Positions 22,384 through 33,196 of a stretch of DNA of 64,000 nucleotides are shown piece by piece. The notes under the pieces were generated by a model. That model saw only the letters and a list, made by a program, of their open reading frames with translations. It made no database searches and was not told the origin of the DNA. Within the stretch, counting starts at the first letter, position 1. Each line of letters starts with the position of its first letter. The translations under genes were made by a program, and so were the position numbers. Source of the stretch: Rhodotorula mucilaginosa (lineage: Eukaryota > Basidiomycota > Microbotryomycetes > Sporidiobolales > Sporidiobolaceae). The DNA lies in assembly GCA_034406715.1 (NCBI GenBank), contig CP137866.1, positions 124,001 to 188,000 on the forward strand, given 5' to 3'.

Positions 22384-23483
22384 CCTGGCGCCCTCTCTGT
22401 CCCGTCCGGAGCGCCGTCCCTAGTGACTGTTCCTCGTCGTTGCTGTCGTGAGCCAAGGCGGGGGAGTCGATGTCGGCTGAGAGAGAGAGCGGACGAGGGT
22501 GCGGTGCAGCCCAGCAGACGGGATGCACGCAGGAGCTAGTCTGGCTCTTGGCCGTTGTTCTAGCCTGCAGCTGCGAGCTCTATAGAGTCGAAAGCGAGAT
22601 GGTGGTGACCGCATCTTCGAGATCTCGCGGTTGCCCTTCGACTTTTCACTCGATGCGTCTATATCCACGCCTGCTTCAGTAAGCTACCCGGACTAGGGTG
22701 CTACAGGATCAGGGATCGTGCGCTGCCCGCCCTTGCTCACTCGAGTGCTGCTACAATCCTCTCTCCACCTCTCGCTCTCTCGCTCCCTCGCCCTCGCCGC
22801 CCACGTCGCTCTATGCTCGTGCAGTTCCGACTTGCTTCCGACTTTCTTAGAACCTTCATTCGAGGCCAGCTCCTGTGTAAAGCTACAGTAGTCGCCAGAC
22901 GGTGCACTAGGCGAGAGACGGCCCGTTCGATCCATCTCTCGCGCTGCTCTCCTACAGCTGCAGTCAATTTCTCTAACCTTTTGCTCAAGGGATTGGCCGC
23001 ATGTCCACAAGCTGGTCCACAGACCCTCCGGCGCCAGTTCCCGTCGTTAGTCCTGGTCCGAAGAGTCATCCTCGACTTGCTAAATTGACCTTGCTCGGTC
23101 ACGCGAAATGCCCAGCGAAGCTGACCCGCCGCACTTCAAGGAGACACATACTGCTCACACTGTGGATTGCGACCAGGGAGACTGACGGCCATTTCTCTAT
23201 CGTTCCCGAGCGAGGGCCAGTATGTGCGCAGGCAGTCACTGAGTGGCGGCCGAAGAGAGGAGGCCATCGTACTTGTAGAGGTGAACATGTGATCTGATCA
23301 TCAAGTTGCCCAAGGTGTGGTGCCGAGCCCCGAGAGAGAGGACAATGCGAGCAGTGATCGAGTCGGGACCGCAGCGGCGCGCCGAGAGCTGACAAGAAAT
23401 TTCCCGCCGCCTCCGCTCGCCGCCCCACCCAACCTCACTCTTGCAGCCCTTCCCCCGCTGTATACAGAGAGTCTCTCGCCCTG
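22384..23483. promoter_or_regulatory. Divergent intergenic region, TAF2 / acyl-CoA synthetase
   Basis: This 1.1-kb region must hold both promoters. CT/GA-rich stretches occur, notably around 22750-22800. Short open frames here are not supported as genes, and no clear TATA element or RNA gene was seen. Confidence 0.45.
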
Positions 23484-26400
23484 ATGGTCCAGATCAAACA
23501 AGGCTCAGTAGAGGTACGCACACCCCAACCCCAGTCTGCCACGCCGTGTCAACCCGCGGAGAAGGGCCCGCTGACGTAGACTTGAACCCTGCCTGCACTC
23601 CCGGAACTCGCCGCCTCGCCCCTTTTCTGCCTGATCGCGCTCACTCGGCGTGCGCGCTCTCACGTTCAGCAGGTCGGTCCCGAACCGAAAGCCGGCGAGG
23701 GGAGGATCCGCCGCTCGTTCGTCTCGCCGGACCACCTCATCACCTCGCCCGATCCCGGAAAGGTCACCGTCCTCGCCCACATCCTCGACCACGCCAAAGC
23801 CGAGTTTGGCGACGTGCAAGGGCTCGGGTGGAGGGACATCATCGATGTCGTCAAGGAGAACAAGGAGGTCACAAAGGTTCGTCGCGTCGTCATCAGGAGC
23901 GGCAACAGAGACAATTGCCCCAACCGCAGACTCTGTGTCGAAATCCTGCCCTCAACTCTACCGCCGCCGGATCTCTGCTGACCCTGATAAGACTATCGCA
24001 CGCAACAAAACAGAAAGTCGGCGGCAAGCAAGTGAAAGAGATGAAAGAGTGGACGTACTTCCACCTTTCCGACTACAAGTGGTGGACCTACCGCGAGTTT
24101 GCGAGCTACGTCGAGCACGCCGCGAGCGCCCTCCGCCACTGTGGAGTTAACCCTGGCACCGTCTTCAACATCTACGCCTCGACGGGGAGGCACTGGCAGG
24201 TCATGGCCAACGGTCAGTCTCTGCGCGCCCGCAAAACGTCTTCCTTCACGGAGAGCAATCTACTGATGCCCTGAGCCCGCCCTTCCCTTGACCATACACG
24301 CACAACGTATATGTACACAGCCTGCGCTCAGCAGTCGATCACGTTCGCGACCGCGTACGACTCGTTGGGCGAGGAAGGCCTCCGCCACTCGATCAACGAA
24401 CCGGAAGCGTACGGCATCTTTACCCAAGCCTCCCTCCTCGGCACGCTCGGCACCGTCCTCGCCGACACCCCTTCCATCAAACTGATCGTCTACGACGGTC
24501 GCGCCGAAGACGTCCCCGCTGGAGCTCTCGACCAACTCAAGGCCGTCCGTGGGGGCAGTGACGATCGCCAACTCCAGATCTACACGTTCGACGAGTTTGT
24601 CGAGTTGGGAATGCAACACCCCGCCGAGAGGCACTTGCCCCAACCGGACGACGTCGCGTGCATCATGTACACTTCGGGGTCGACGGGAGCACCCAAGGGA
24701 GTTCAGATTACCAACGGCAACATTGTCGCGTGCATCGGCGCCGTGCAGAAACTGATCGGACACATCGTCTGCCGGGGAGAGACCTACATCGCTTACTTGG
24801 TGCGTTTGTGTCTCGTGACTTGCGGGTGGGGGTTCTTGTCCGGTTGCCCGTCGACTGACCTTTCTTTGACCTCCTCTACAGCCCCTCGCGCACATCATGG
24901 AGTTTGCGGTCGAGCTGTGCTTCATGTGGGTCGGTGCCCGCATGGGCTTCGGAAACGGTGAGTGCGGCGCGAGTTCTTGTTTCGATCAGTTCCAGCGCTT
25001 TCGACCTGGACGAGGATGCAGATTCGCTGAGAATCGTACTTCCTGACATCTGTCCGCTCTCACAGTCAAGACCCTGACGGACGCCTCGGTCCGCAACTGC
25101 CTCGGTGACATCCGCGCCCTCCAGCCGACCATCATGGTCGGAGTTCCCGCCGTGTGGGAAACGATCCGTAAAGGGATCGTCTCCAAGGTCAAGGCCGCCG
25201 GAGCGGTCAAGTCGAAAATGTTTGACCTCGGGCTCGCGGCGAAGAAGTACGGCGGCAGGGGATCTTTCCTCGGCAACGTGGCCGACAGTGTCGTCTTCAA
25301 GGCGGTCAAGGAGAACACGGGCGGCAAGTTGAAGTATGCGATGAGTGGCGGCGCGCCCATCTCGAAAGAGACGCAGGAGTTCCTCTCGCTCGCGCTCGTC
25401 ATGATCATCCAGGGTTGTGAGTTTGACTGTGATCTTTTTGACTCGTTCGTCTGTGTGCCGGACTGATCACTTCGCCCACAGACGGCATGACCGAGTCCAC
25501 TGCGTACGTCTGCCCGGAATCCGTTCTACCTGCAGTGGGCCGGCCTAATGACTGACCCATCGCATGATACCTCCCGGTCACGTACAGAATGCTGTGCCTT
25601 CTGCCGCCCGAGATGCACCAGTACGGCGTCGTCGGCGTTCCCGTTCCGTCGTGCGAAGTCAAGCTGGTCGATGGTGCGTTGCATACCGCCCGTTTTGACT
25701 TGCTCCATTTCCGTGTAACTGATCGTGGCGCATGCTTCCTTTCGGCATCTCCACTCCGCACAGTGGAAGAAGCGGGTTACAAGTCGACCAACACGCCGCC
25801 GCAGGGCGAGATCTGGATCCGCGGACCGAGCGTCACCAAGGGCTACTGTGCGTGTTTTTCCTTTGGATCCTCGATCTCCTTCTCGGCCTAACTCCTCCTC
25901 CCTGACACGTTCCGTCTCTCCCGCAGACAAGCGCGACGACTTGACCAAGGAAGCCTTCACGGACGACGGCTGGTTCATGACGGGCGACATTGCGCAGTGG
26001 AACAAGGACGGCACGCTCTCGGTCATTGACCGCAAGAAGAACTTGGTCAAGCTCGCCGGAGGAGAGTACATCGCTCTCGAGCGCCTCGAGTCAGTTTCCC
26101 CCTTCTCTTGCCGTCTTCGTCTGATATAATGGGCTAACGTGAAGGAGTTCAACCGCGGTACAGGTCGCTGTACGGCTCGTGTGAATACGTCGCGCGCATC
26201 ATGGTGCACGCCGACAGCTCGGCCAACAAGCCGATGGCCGTGAGTTGTTGCCATTGTTCTCCCGCTCAACCGCCCACCGTAAAACTGATCTTGTGTGCAA
26301 CCCGCCACTTCAGGTCATCTTCCCGCACGAAGCGAACTTGAAGCAGCTCGCTTCCTCGCTCGGCGTCTCGGGCGACCTGCACGAGCTCTGCCAGAACGAG

Positions 26401-26667
26401 CAGATCCAGGAAGCGGTCCTCAAGGCGCTCAACGCCGTCGGCAAGAAGTCGCACCTCAAGCCGCTCGAGACGCTGCAGACTGTCGTCTTGACGGACACCG
26501 AATGGACGCCGCAGAACGAGATGCTCACGGCTGCGCAGAAGCTCAACCGCAAGGTCATCCTCAAGAAGCACAAGAAGGAGATTGATGTGCGTCCCCCCTT
26601 GCACCTTCGCACTTTCACAGAGTCTGATCTGGCTGCCGTTTTCCCCTCGCAGGCGGTCTACCCGTAA
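23484..26667 (+). CDS. Long-chain fatty acid-CoA ligase (acyl-CoA synthetase)
   Basis: Thirteen exons: 23484-23513, 23673-23876, 24014-24212, 24321-24799, 24882-24957, 25066-25416, 25482-25503, 25588-25673, 25764-25847, 25927-26089, 26164-26239, 26314-26586, 26653-26667; about 685 residues, normal for FAA/ACSL enzymes. The AMP-binding P-loop reads MYTSGSTGAPKGVQ. Later motifs include YLPLAHIMEF, IIQGYGMTEST, DGWFMTGDIAQW and SVIDRKKNLVKLAGGEYIALE. It activates long-chain fatty acids to acyl-CoA with ATP, feeding lipid synthesis or beta-oxidation. The final exon encodes only AVYP and does not end in a clear peroxisomal SKL signal, so location is open. Phase and the YGMTES junction fix the 22-nt exon 7. 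Confidence 0.95.
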
Positions 26668-27085
26668 TGTCCTGTCTCTTCAGACCTCAATGTTCATATC
26701 GTCCCCACTCTATACCTCCCTTCGTACTCTCTCTCCCGCCTAATGACTTCTCATCTCGCCGCTCATCACCGCTCCGCCTGTTTGCGCCGTCATTTGTATT
26801 CACTCGCGAGTCTCTCTCTCTCATAGCATTGTGATTCTACTCGTTGTTCCTTTCGCGTTTGCTTGTTGCATGGGAGGGAAGCTTTCATGACCGTTGGGAG
26901 GCCGCCATCCATGATCCGTCCGAGCTGACATTCGCGCCCTTGAGAGAACCGCCCTGTAACCCGCTTGGACTGGTCATGGCCGTCTGTTGCAGTAGGGGCT
27001 CGGTGCTGGAATTGCAACGTCGCTCAAGATTGGAACGAAAAAAAGAAAGGCCTCGTCGACTCGAATCGAGGGGACCAAAAGCTAA
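26668..27085. other. 3' flank of acyl-CoA synthetase and tRNA downstream region
   Basis: Nothing coding is supported. It includes CT-rich tracts and, on the minus strand, the T-run that probably ends transcription of the tRNA gene. Confidence 0.6.
27039..27046 (-). terminator. Probable RNA polymerase III terminator (T-run)
   Basis: On the minus strand a run of about seven T residues lies roughly 40 nt downstream of the tRNA 3' end, which suits a Pol III terminator. Confidence 0.55.
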
Positions 27086-27168
27086 TGCGTTCGCCGGGAA
27101 TCGAACCCGGGGCTAGGCAACTCAGCAGAAGCTGGCAATGCCCAATTTTGCCACTAAACCACAAACGC
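27086..27168 (-). tRNA. tRNA-Gly (anticodon GCC) with a 12-nt intron
   Basis: On the minus strand the gene runs from GCGTTTG (27168) to CGAACGC plus discriminator A (27086); the acceptor stem pairs with one G-U. The D-arm region is GGTTTAGTGGCAAAAT. The anticodon stem is GGGCA/TGCCT around loop TTGCCA, and the T arm is CCGGG-TTCGATT-CCCGG. The anticodon GCC is at 27134-27136. Twelve extra bases (27121-27132) sit after position 37, the canonical place for a tRNA intron removed by the tRNA splicing endonuclease. Confidence 0.9.
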
Positions 27169-27270
27169 ATCATGTAAGTATCGCCAAGTTTGGCCAACAG
27201 AATCACAAAAACGCGTTTTTCTCAGCGAATGCGCCTCGGAGCGCAGAATTACCAGCCTCATCCGACGCAG

Positions 27271-27367
27271 AAAAGCTGTCGCTACCTGCCAAGCCAAGTC
27301 CGGATGCAATCACGCGAGTCTCCGTAGCGTGAGCCCAGTGAGAAGGTCGGGTGGCAACTTGATCTCG
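27271..27367. repeat. Diverged direct repeat, copy A
   Basis: Shares CGCTACCnGCCnAGCnAnGTCCGGA at its left and CGGGTGGCAA at its right with copy B, with the same order and similar spacing, but is otherwise diverged. It is non-coding as far as I can see. Confidence 0.5.
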
Positions 27368-27429
27368 TCGCGCGGGATTCCGCCATAAATAAAGCCCCGG
27401 AGCTCGAGATTACTTGCCTTCTGGGGTCT

Positions 27430-27524
27430 AAAAAACCCTCGCTACCAGCCGAGCGAGGTCCGGAATCGATCCGAGCAGTCCTCGCATCGAGAAAGCCTGC
27501 CGAAAGAACCGGGTGGCAAATCTC
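27430..27524. repeat. Diverged direct repeat, copy B
   Basis: Second copy of the approximately 95-nt element. On the minus strand it contains GGATCGATTCCGG, close to a Pol III B box, and is followed by a run of six T. Whether it is transcribed is unknown. Confidence 0.5.
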
Positions 27525-29356
27525 CTTCCTGGGCTACTTTCCGGCCTCCGGAGGACCCTAGAGCTGAACAGAGGGTCTTAGATCTGCGGCTGAATAATGC
27601 TGTATGCCGAGAAGCTAGAGACTATGGAAAAGTAGGACGCCGCAGCGGCGGCGGCTTGACACAGTACAAATGCGCAAGAATGTCGACCGCCTTTTTGTCG
27701 CTCCGCATGTGAGTATAGGAACCGAGCGAGAGGATGTACCAGGATTGCAAGCATACATGTGGCAGTCTCGAGTCCTTGTCGCTTGGAATGAAGAAGAGCA
27801 ACGGTTGCGTTCAAGCAAGTCATTGAGGTTGTTGTGCGGTCCCTGGACCGCAGCATAGGCTGATAGCAAGTGTCAGGAGTCTCACTTCCGCGAGTGTCAC
27901 CTTGTTCACAAGGCCATCTTGCCCAATTGCGCCAGACATCAAGCCCTTTCGTCGCGTAAGGCTATGCCGTACGTCCTTTGATCCCAGCCCGCCCGGTCGG
28001 ACGACCTTCTCATTCGGAGTAAGCTGGCGGTATCGACGCGGTAGCAAGGGCGCAAACGAGCTTCGGGCGCACATCGACTGCGACGTCCTTCTTGCCTCCA
28101 GCGCAACCCGCCGGGAGGGGCTCAGAAGCAGCCGGTGGTCAGGCGCAAGGAGACTGAAGCGGAGGCCCCTTTGACTACAACACTCTCGAGACTAATTGAC
28201 TGCTGCCCGGCGCTCTCGAGAGAAGCAAGGTCTGATTAGCAGCGTCTGCTCAGCTTGTAAGTCTCGACGTCCTGCCGCTGAGTGCCGGCGTTCAGGTCCG
28301 TGGTTGGCAGCAGCGACAGCTTTTCGTCCTTTCTGTTCTGCACGCGCAAAGCGCCGCACGCCTTGTTAACAGTTTTGCAGACGGCTGTTGTGTACAGAAC
28401 GCCCGTCGTCTTGTCTGCCCTCGGATCACACCGAGTAGTCTGACGCGCGTGAGAGCGATCGGTGGGGGCGCCGCAGGATTTGCCACCGAGCTGGCCTCAA
28501 TCCGCCACCTTGCGTTCACCCGATCGAGCTTGCGCCCTGTTGCTGAACATTCGACTGTCTGCTTGTGTCAAAGTCAGACTGCTCCGCCGCCCTGGCTAGA
28601 GCAGAAGCCAAGAAAACGCCAGAGCGGCAAGCGCCAACACTTGCTTCGGTACTTCCAGTCGGACTACAAGCAACAGCAGCAGCTCTTTCCCCTCCAGTTC
28701 CGGTGATTACACTTGCTGATGCTATACTGAGCTGTTCTAAGATTGCAGAATCACCAAAAAAGGGTTCTCTAAGCTCAGAAAACGCTTTGGAGATTCGACT
28801 CGCGTGGAGACTCGCATCGGCCCTACGCTCCCTTACCTTTGACTGGCGGCGCTTCGTCGGCTTTGCATAGACCGCCCGAGCCGCGTCGAATGTGACCGCA
28901 TCAAGACGACCGGCAGCAATCCCCAAACCTTAAACCCAAGCGGCGGTCACGGAGAAGTGGGGTAAGATAGCGAGCGTTTCGTCTCGCCGACATGCGGAGG
29001 GTCTTTAATACTCATCCATCCTCGGAGCTGCCGTGAAGCGCGTGAACGCTTCAAGAGGGGCACTGGGAGCGACGCAAGCGTACGGCGATCAGGCGAGCTG
29101 CAAAAGTTCATCAGTCGTGAGTCGGAGCTGCCGTCCTCGCCTCGAGCTCTTCTCCCAATACCCGCCAGGGACCATTTGATGGCTCATGCTGCGCGGGAAG
29201 AGCTCGTTTCGACAGGCTGCTCATGCCTGACGTGCGACGTAGACCCGCTGGACTGACCTCGCCGTTGTGTGCTAGCCTCGCCCTCATCCGAAGACAACGG
29301 CAAAATCTCACCGCCGACGTGAACCACGACGAGCGACACGACACTCGGACTACAAT

Positions 29357-29837
29357 ATGCTGCGACAACGACCGGTCGAACCTGCCAGGGCCGAACTGGC
29401 CCGACCTTTAATGGCTGCGGGCAATGGTGAAGACGACCACGCTCGTGAGCAAAAGCTTTTGCCGCCAACACCCGAAGCCGAGTCGGCAGGAGCTCACGCT
29501 TGTAACGTCAACAACAGGACGCCCTCCGCCGCCGCCGGTCCGGACCCCGCCGCGATTCTCTCGCACTACCAAGGCCATCATCGCATTCTACCTGCTCGCC
29601 TGGGTGGCGTTGACGATCCTGCTATGGTTCAACCAGCGTATCAGCGCGGACGAAGCCATCAAGCTGGCCGAGAAGTACCGGAGAGGCAACGAAGACGTCT
29701 ATGTGCGCACGAATGTCGTCTTTGGAGCCGACGGAGCAGTCTTGCACGACGGCCATACTATCATCAGCCTCCACACGATACCAGACGGACAGAACGTTAC
29801 GACGACAAGTCGGGGCAGCAGAGAAGCGTGGATGTAG
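29357..29837 (+). CDS. Small single-pass membrane protein, family unknown
   Basis: Two exons, 29357-29444 and 29518-29837, about 135 residues. The intron (GTGAGC...AACAACAG) brings the two frames together in phase. The protein has a polar N-terminus with a proline cluster (RPPPPPVRTPPRF), one transmembrane helix (KAIIAFYLLAWVALTILLWF) and a charged then soluble C-terminal part (ADEAIKLAEKYRRGNEDVYV). An in-frame ATG at 29411 with a stronger context (ATGGCT) would give 117 residues. I do not recognise the family. It sits convergent to the coiled-coil paralogs. Confidence 0.6.
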
Positions 29838-29998
29838 AGCCGGGCGGTCCTGAATGAGGTTTTCTCGCAGACCAGAGCACCGGATCGAGGCTCAACGAAA
29901 GTCATCACCAAGTTAAACGCTACAGATTTCAAGCTGCAGTCAAGCGCTCCCACAAGCTATGCAAGCTGCCCCCCGCCAGATACCCCCGCTCCGACGAC

Positions 29999-31378
29999 TC
30001 ACTCGTCCAGCGCAAACAAAACCTCGATCGACGAATCGGAGTCGGCATCGTCACGGCGCGAGTCTTCGGAGCGCAGTTCTGCGCCGTCCGAGTCAGCATG
30101 TTTGTCTGCGCCGTCAGATCCGGAATCGAACGTCGCCTTGTCGGCTTGCTCGCGCGAGAGGTTGTCGTGCTCGTCGACGCGGCGGGCCATGTCCGAAACG
30201 GGTCCTCCGACGAGGTCGAGACGCGAGCTGCAGCGGCGGACCTGGCTGTCGAGGGTGTGCGGCGAGGCAGGCGGTTCGGGCTCGAGTTCCGGCTTCAGAG
30301 CGGGAACGAGTTCGGCGGGAGCGGTTTCGTCGGGAGTAGGGACGGACGGTTTCAAGTCGCAAACGCAGGGTTTTTTGGCCTCGCCGCGACCGCGACGACC
30401 CGCCGCACGCACAAAACGCCAGGCGTAGTCAACCCAAGGGAAACCTCCCAGGCGGTAGATGGAAATGGCCGCGAGGCAAGTGCAGCAAAGGGACGCGACG
30501 GTGAAGACCCAGAACGCGACCTCGACCGGGGTGGACTTGCTCGGACAGTACAAGCGCCTCTGCAGCAAGGACGTTTGACGCTCGTAAAGTTGATCGCGCT
30601 CGTTCGCCAGAGATTTGACCTGCTGCGAGAGACTTGCACGATCGGCCAACACTCCGGCGAGCTGCACAGTGAGTTGACGGCGCGCCGTCTCGAGCTCGGC
30701 CGTCGCATTGGAGAGCTTTTCGTGTTGCGCATTCGAGTTGGCGATGGATTTGAGGAGCTTGTTGTTCTCAGTGAGCGCAGTCTTCTCGGCGCGCATCGAA
30801 CGGTCGCGCTCCGAGATCAGCTTCTTGATCGCAGCGGCCGAGGTGTCGAGATCCTGGGTGAGCTTGCCCACGCGGACGTCAAGCTTGTCGCGCTCGGCCT
30901 GGATGCTGGTGGTAGTCGTCCACAAGCTCTGGTATTCGCGGCGCATCTGTTCCTGCTGGACCGCCGAGGCTTCGAGCTTTTGCTCCAACTGGCCGATGTG
31001 CTTGACCAGGTCGTTCCGGTGGTCTACCAATTCGGAGAAGCGAGTCGACAGCTGTTTCTTGTTCTCTTCGCAGAGCGTGATCGGGATCTGGGCAGAGACA
31101 TGTCAGGCGTACGGCGGTTCAGAGGGCGAGGACGGCCGGGGTCTGCGCACCACCTGGAGAACGGTCCCGTCCGCCTCGATTTCGAACGTGGTCGCCTGGG
31201 CCGGCTGCTTGCCACCGTTGTACGCAGGCAGAGTCATGTTGGGCAGAGTCATGTTGTAGAGAGTCATCTTGGCAGCGATCCAGCGGGTCGATTCGGCAAC
31301 TGTTTGCGAGGCCAGATCGTCGAACGCTCTGGAGCGGTACGCGGCATAGGCGAAGGGAGCGAGCACAAGCTTGAGCAT
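29999..31378 (-). CDS. Membrane coiled-coil protein, tandem paralog 1
   Basis: Two exons, 31378-31154 (75 codons) and 31087-29999, about 437 residues. After a short hydrophobic N-terminus (MLKLVLAPFAYAAYR) comes a long coiled coil at about residues 95-250, rich in ERDKL/ERDQL heptads. A transmembrane helix (VAFWVFTVASLCCTCLAAIS) follows near 265-284, then an acidic, Ser/Pro-rich tail. The tail motif TLDSQVRRCSSRLDLV matches TLDRSIRRFNSRLELV in the gene upstream at the same relative position. Both first exons are exactly 75 codons and both genes have one intron in phase 0. This shows duplication. The family is not recognised; an organelle-surface tether is one possibility but is only inference. 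Confidence 0.75.
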
Positions 31379-31566
31379 CGCTCCCTGCACAGTTTGTAGC
31401 CCCGTCAGCAAGCTGTGCGGGCGCCCCGGGGGGAGCGATTCGTTGATGAGCCCCGTTGGCGACTTTCCGACAGTCGAGCTCGGGTGCACAACGGCTCCGA
31501 AACAAGTCTGAACAGTTCATTCCAAATTCCATCGACAGTACAGTGACCAGTGACTCCAGTGTGTAT

Positions 31567-32984
31567 TCAAGAAGACAAAGGCTCATGAAAGAACTCCGCT
31601 TCCTCCTCCAATCCAAGATTGTCCGCTTCGAAAAGTGGCTCAGTCGCCGCCGACGAAGTGGCATCGTCGTGCTCGTGATGGTGTACACGAGCGGCCGTGT
31701 CCGAGACGACACCTTCCAGTAGGTTGAGCTGCAAACCTTGGCTGCGGTCCTGCAAAACCGTACCTTGCTCGTGAACTCGCATGACCGTGTCCGAGACAAC
31801 GCTTTCGACGAGCTCGAGGCGCGAGTTGAAACGGCGGATGCTGCGATCAAGCGTACGCGGGGAGCTGGGCATCTCGGCCTCGGTGAGAGGAGTGCTAGAA
31901 GACGACTTGGGCTCCTCACACGGCGCGGGATCGTCGAGAGTAGTCGCGGGTTTTTTGGTCGAATCCGTACGAAGAGTGGTGGTGGGCTCGATCTGGCGCC
32001 TGGGGTTCGGATGAAGAGGTTTGCGCTTGTAGAGCCACCTGCAATCTTTGACAAGGTGACTCAAGGCGTAGATGACAAGTAAGATGTTGATGACGGCGAG
32101 AATTCCGTCCCCGTCTCCGAATCTGGCGGCTTGATGCATCTCGCACGCCTGCGAGAGGCGATTGTTTCGCTCAAGCAACTGGTGGCGCTCGAGATGCAGA
32201 CCGTCGAGCTGACCCGCGAGGTTTGCGTGATCGCGCGACAGCCCGTCAAGCCGGACGGTCAGCTGATCGCGCGATGCCTGCAGGTGCGCGGCCGTCCCGG
32301 CGAGCTTGTCACGCTCCGATTTCGAGTTGTCGACGACCTTGAGGAGGTCGCTGTATTTTTCAACAGCCTCGTCCCGCTCCTCGACGACACGATCGCGCTC
32401 CGAGGTCATTTTCGCGATCGTGGCGGCAGCTTTGCGACGCTCGACTTCGAGGACGTTCTCCAGCTGGTCGCGCTCGGCCTTGATCTGCTGGACTTCGCCG
32501 CCCAGTCTGCCGCGTTCCTGATACAGCTCATCTGCCAGCTTGTCGCGGTCGGCGCTGAACTGGCGAACCTGACCACTCAGTCTGTGGCGTTCTTGTTCCA
32601 GCTCCTTCACGCGCGCCAGCACCTGGTCAAGCTCGCTCTTGCTCTGTTTCAGCTTGCGCAACGTAGGATCACTGCCAGCAGATGAGCTTGGCTGGGAACG
32701 ATAGGGAAACTATGATTATCGTGCATGCATCTGGACTTCGGCAGAGGGGAGAGACTTGCTGGTTCTTCTGTCGTCAGTTGCACGAAGCCTTTTCCGAGTA
32801 TCCATGTCATGAAGGAGCCGACAACCCCTCCCACTAAGCCAGTGCACTGGAAAGGCATTGCGCAGACAGCGCCCACAGCCGAGGCGGCCGAGGCCACAGA
32901 GGCTCCGACAGCGGCGACGGCGTAGAACGGCGCGAGCACCGCCGACGCCGCATAAGTGAAGGGAATGAACAGAAAGAATGGCAT
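31567..32984 (-). CDS. Membrane coiled-coil protein, tandem paralog 2
   Basis: Two exons, 32984-32760 (75 codons) and 32691-31567, about 449 residues. Residues 1-65 are strongly hydrophobic (MPFFLFIPFTYAASAVLAPF onward). A coiled coil of about 170 residues follows (heptads such as ELEQERHRLSGQV). Then comes a transmembrane helix (GILAVINILLVIYALSHLV) near 271-289 and a charged tail with two related VVSDTxxRVH segments. The intron appears to start with GC (GCAAGT) and end TTCCCAG; no GT donor gives the right phase. It shares architecture and the SRLELV-type tail motif with the gene at 29999-31378. Confidence 0.75.
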
Positions 32985-33133
32985 GCCCGTCGTGCTACGG
33001 TGCGCAAATGCTTTGCTGAGCAACCTGAGTGAAGAGAAGGAGGGAAACCCGCGAGGAGGTGCGTGCTCACGAGCGTTCGCCATCGATAAAGCCCGATAAA
33101 GCGCATCTTCGCCGTCGACCACACACCCTTCGC

Positions 33134-33140
33134 TATAAAA
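33134..33140 (+). promoter_or_regulatory. TATA box upstream of the F-box-like gene
   Basis: TATAAAA lies about 60 bp before the ATG at 33197, in the region between two divergent genes. Confidence 0.5.
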
Positions 33141-33196
33141 GCACTTCGATCAGTTACCAGCAACGAACACCAGAGCCGCTCCGCTTGTCCAGCCTC

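Larger units (their letters stand above)
27169..29356. other. Gene-poor region of about 2.2 kb
   Basis: No gene is supported. It holds a pair of diverged repeats (27271-27367 and 27430-27524). Overlapping short open frames lie on both strands around 27580-27860 and 28500-28930, without ATG-led exon chains or family resemblance. The stretch next to 29357 should hold the promoter of the small membrane protein. Confidence 0.5.

Noticed and set aside
28516-28926. Overlapping open frames on both strands in the gene-poor region
   Set aside because: No ATG-led exon chain, Ala-rich composition typical of GC-rich random frames, and no family resemblance.
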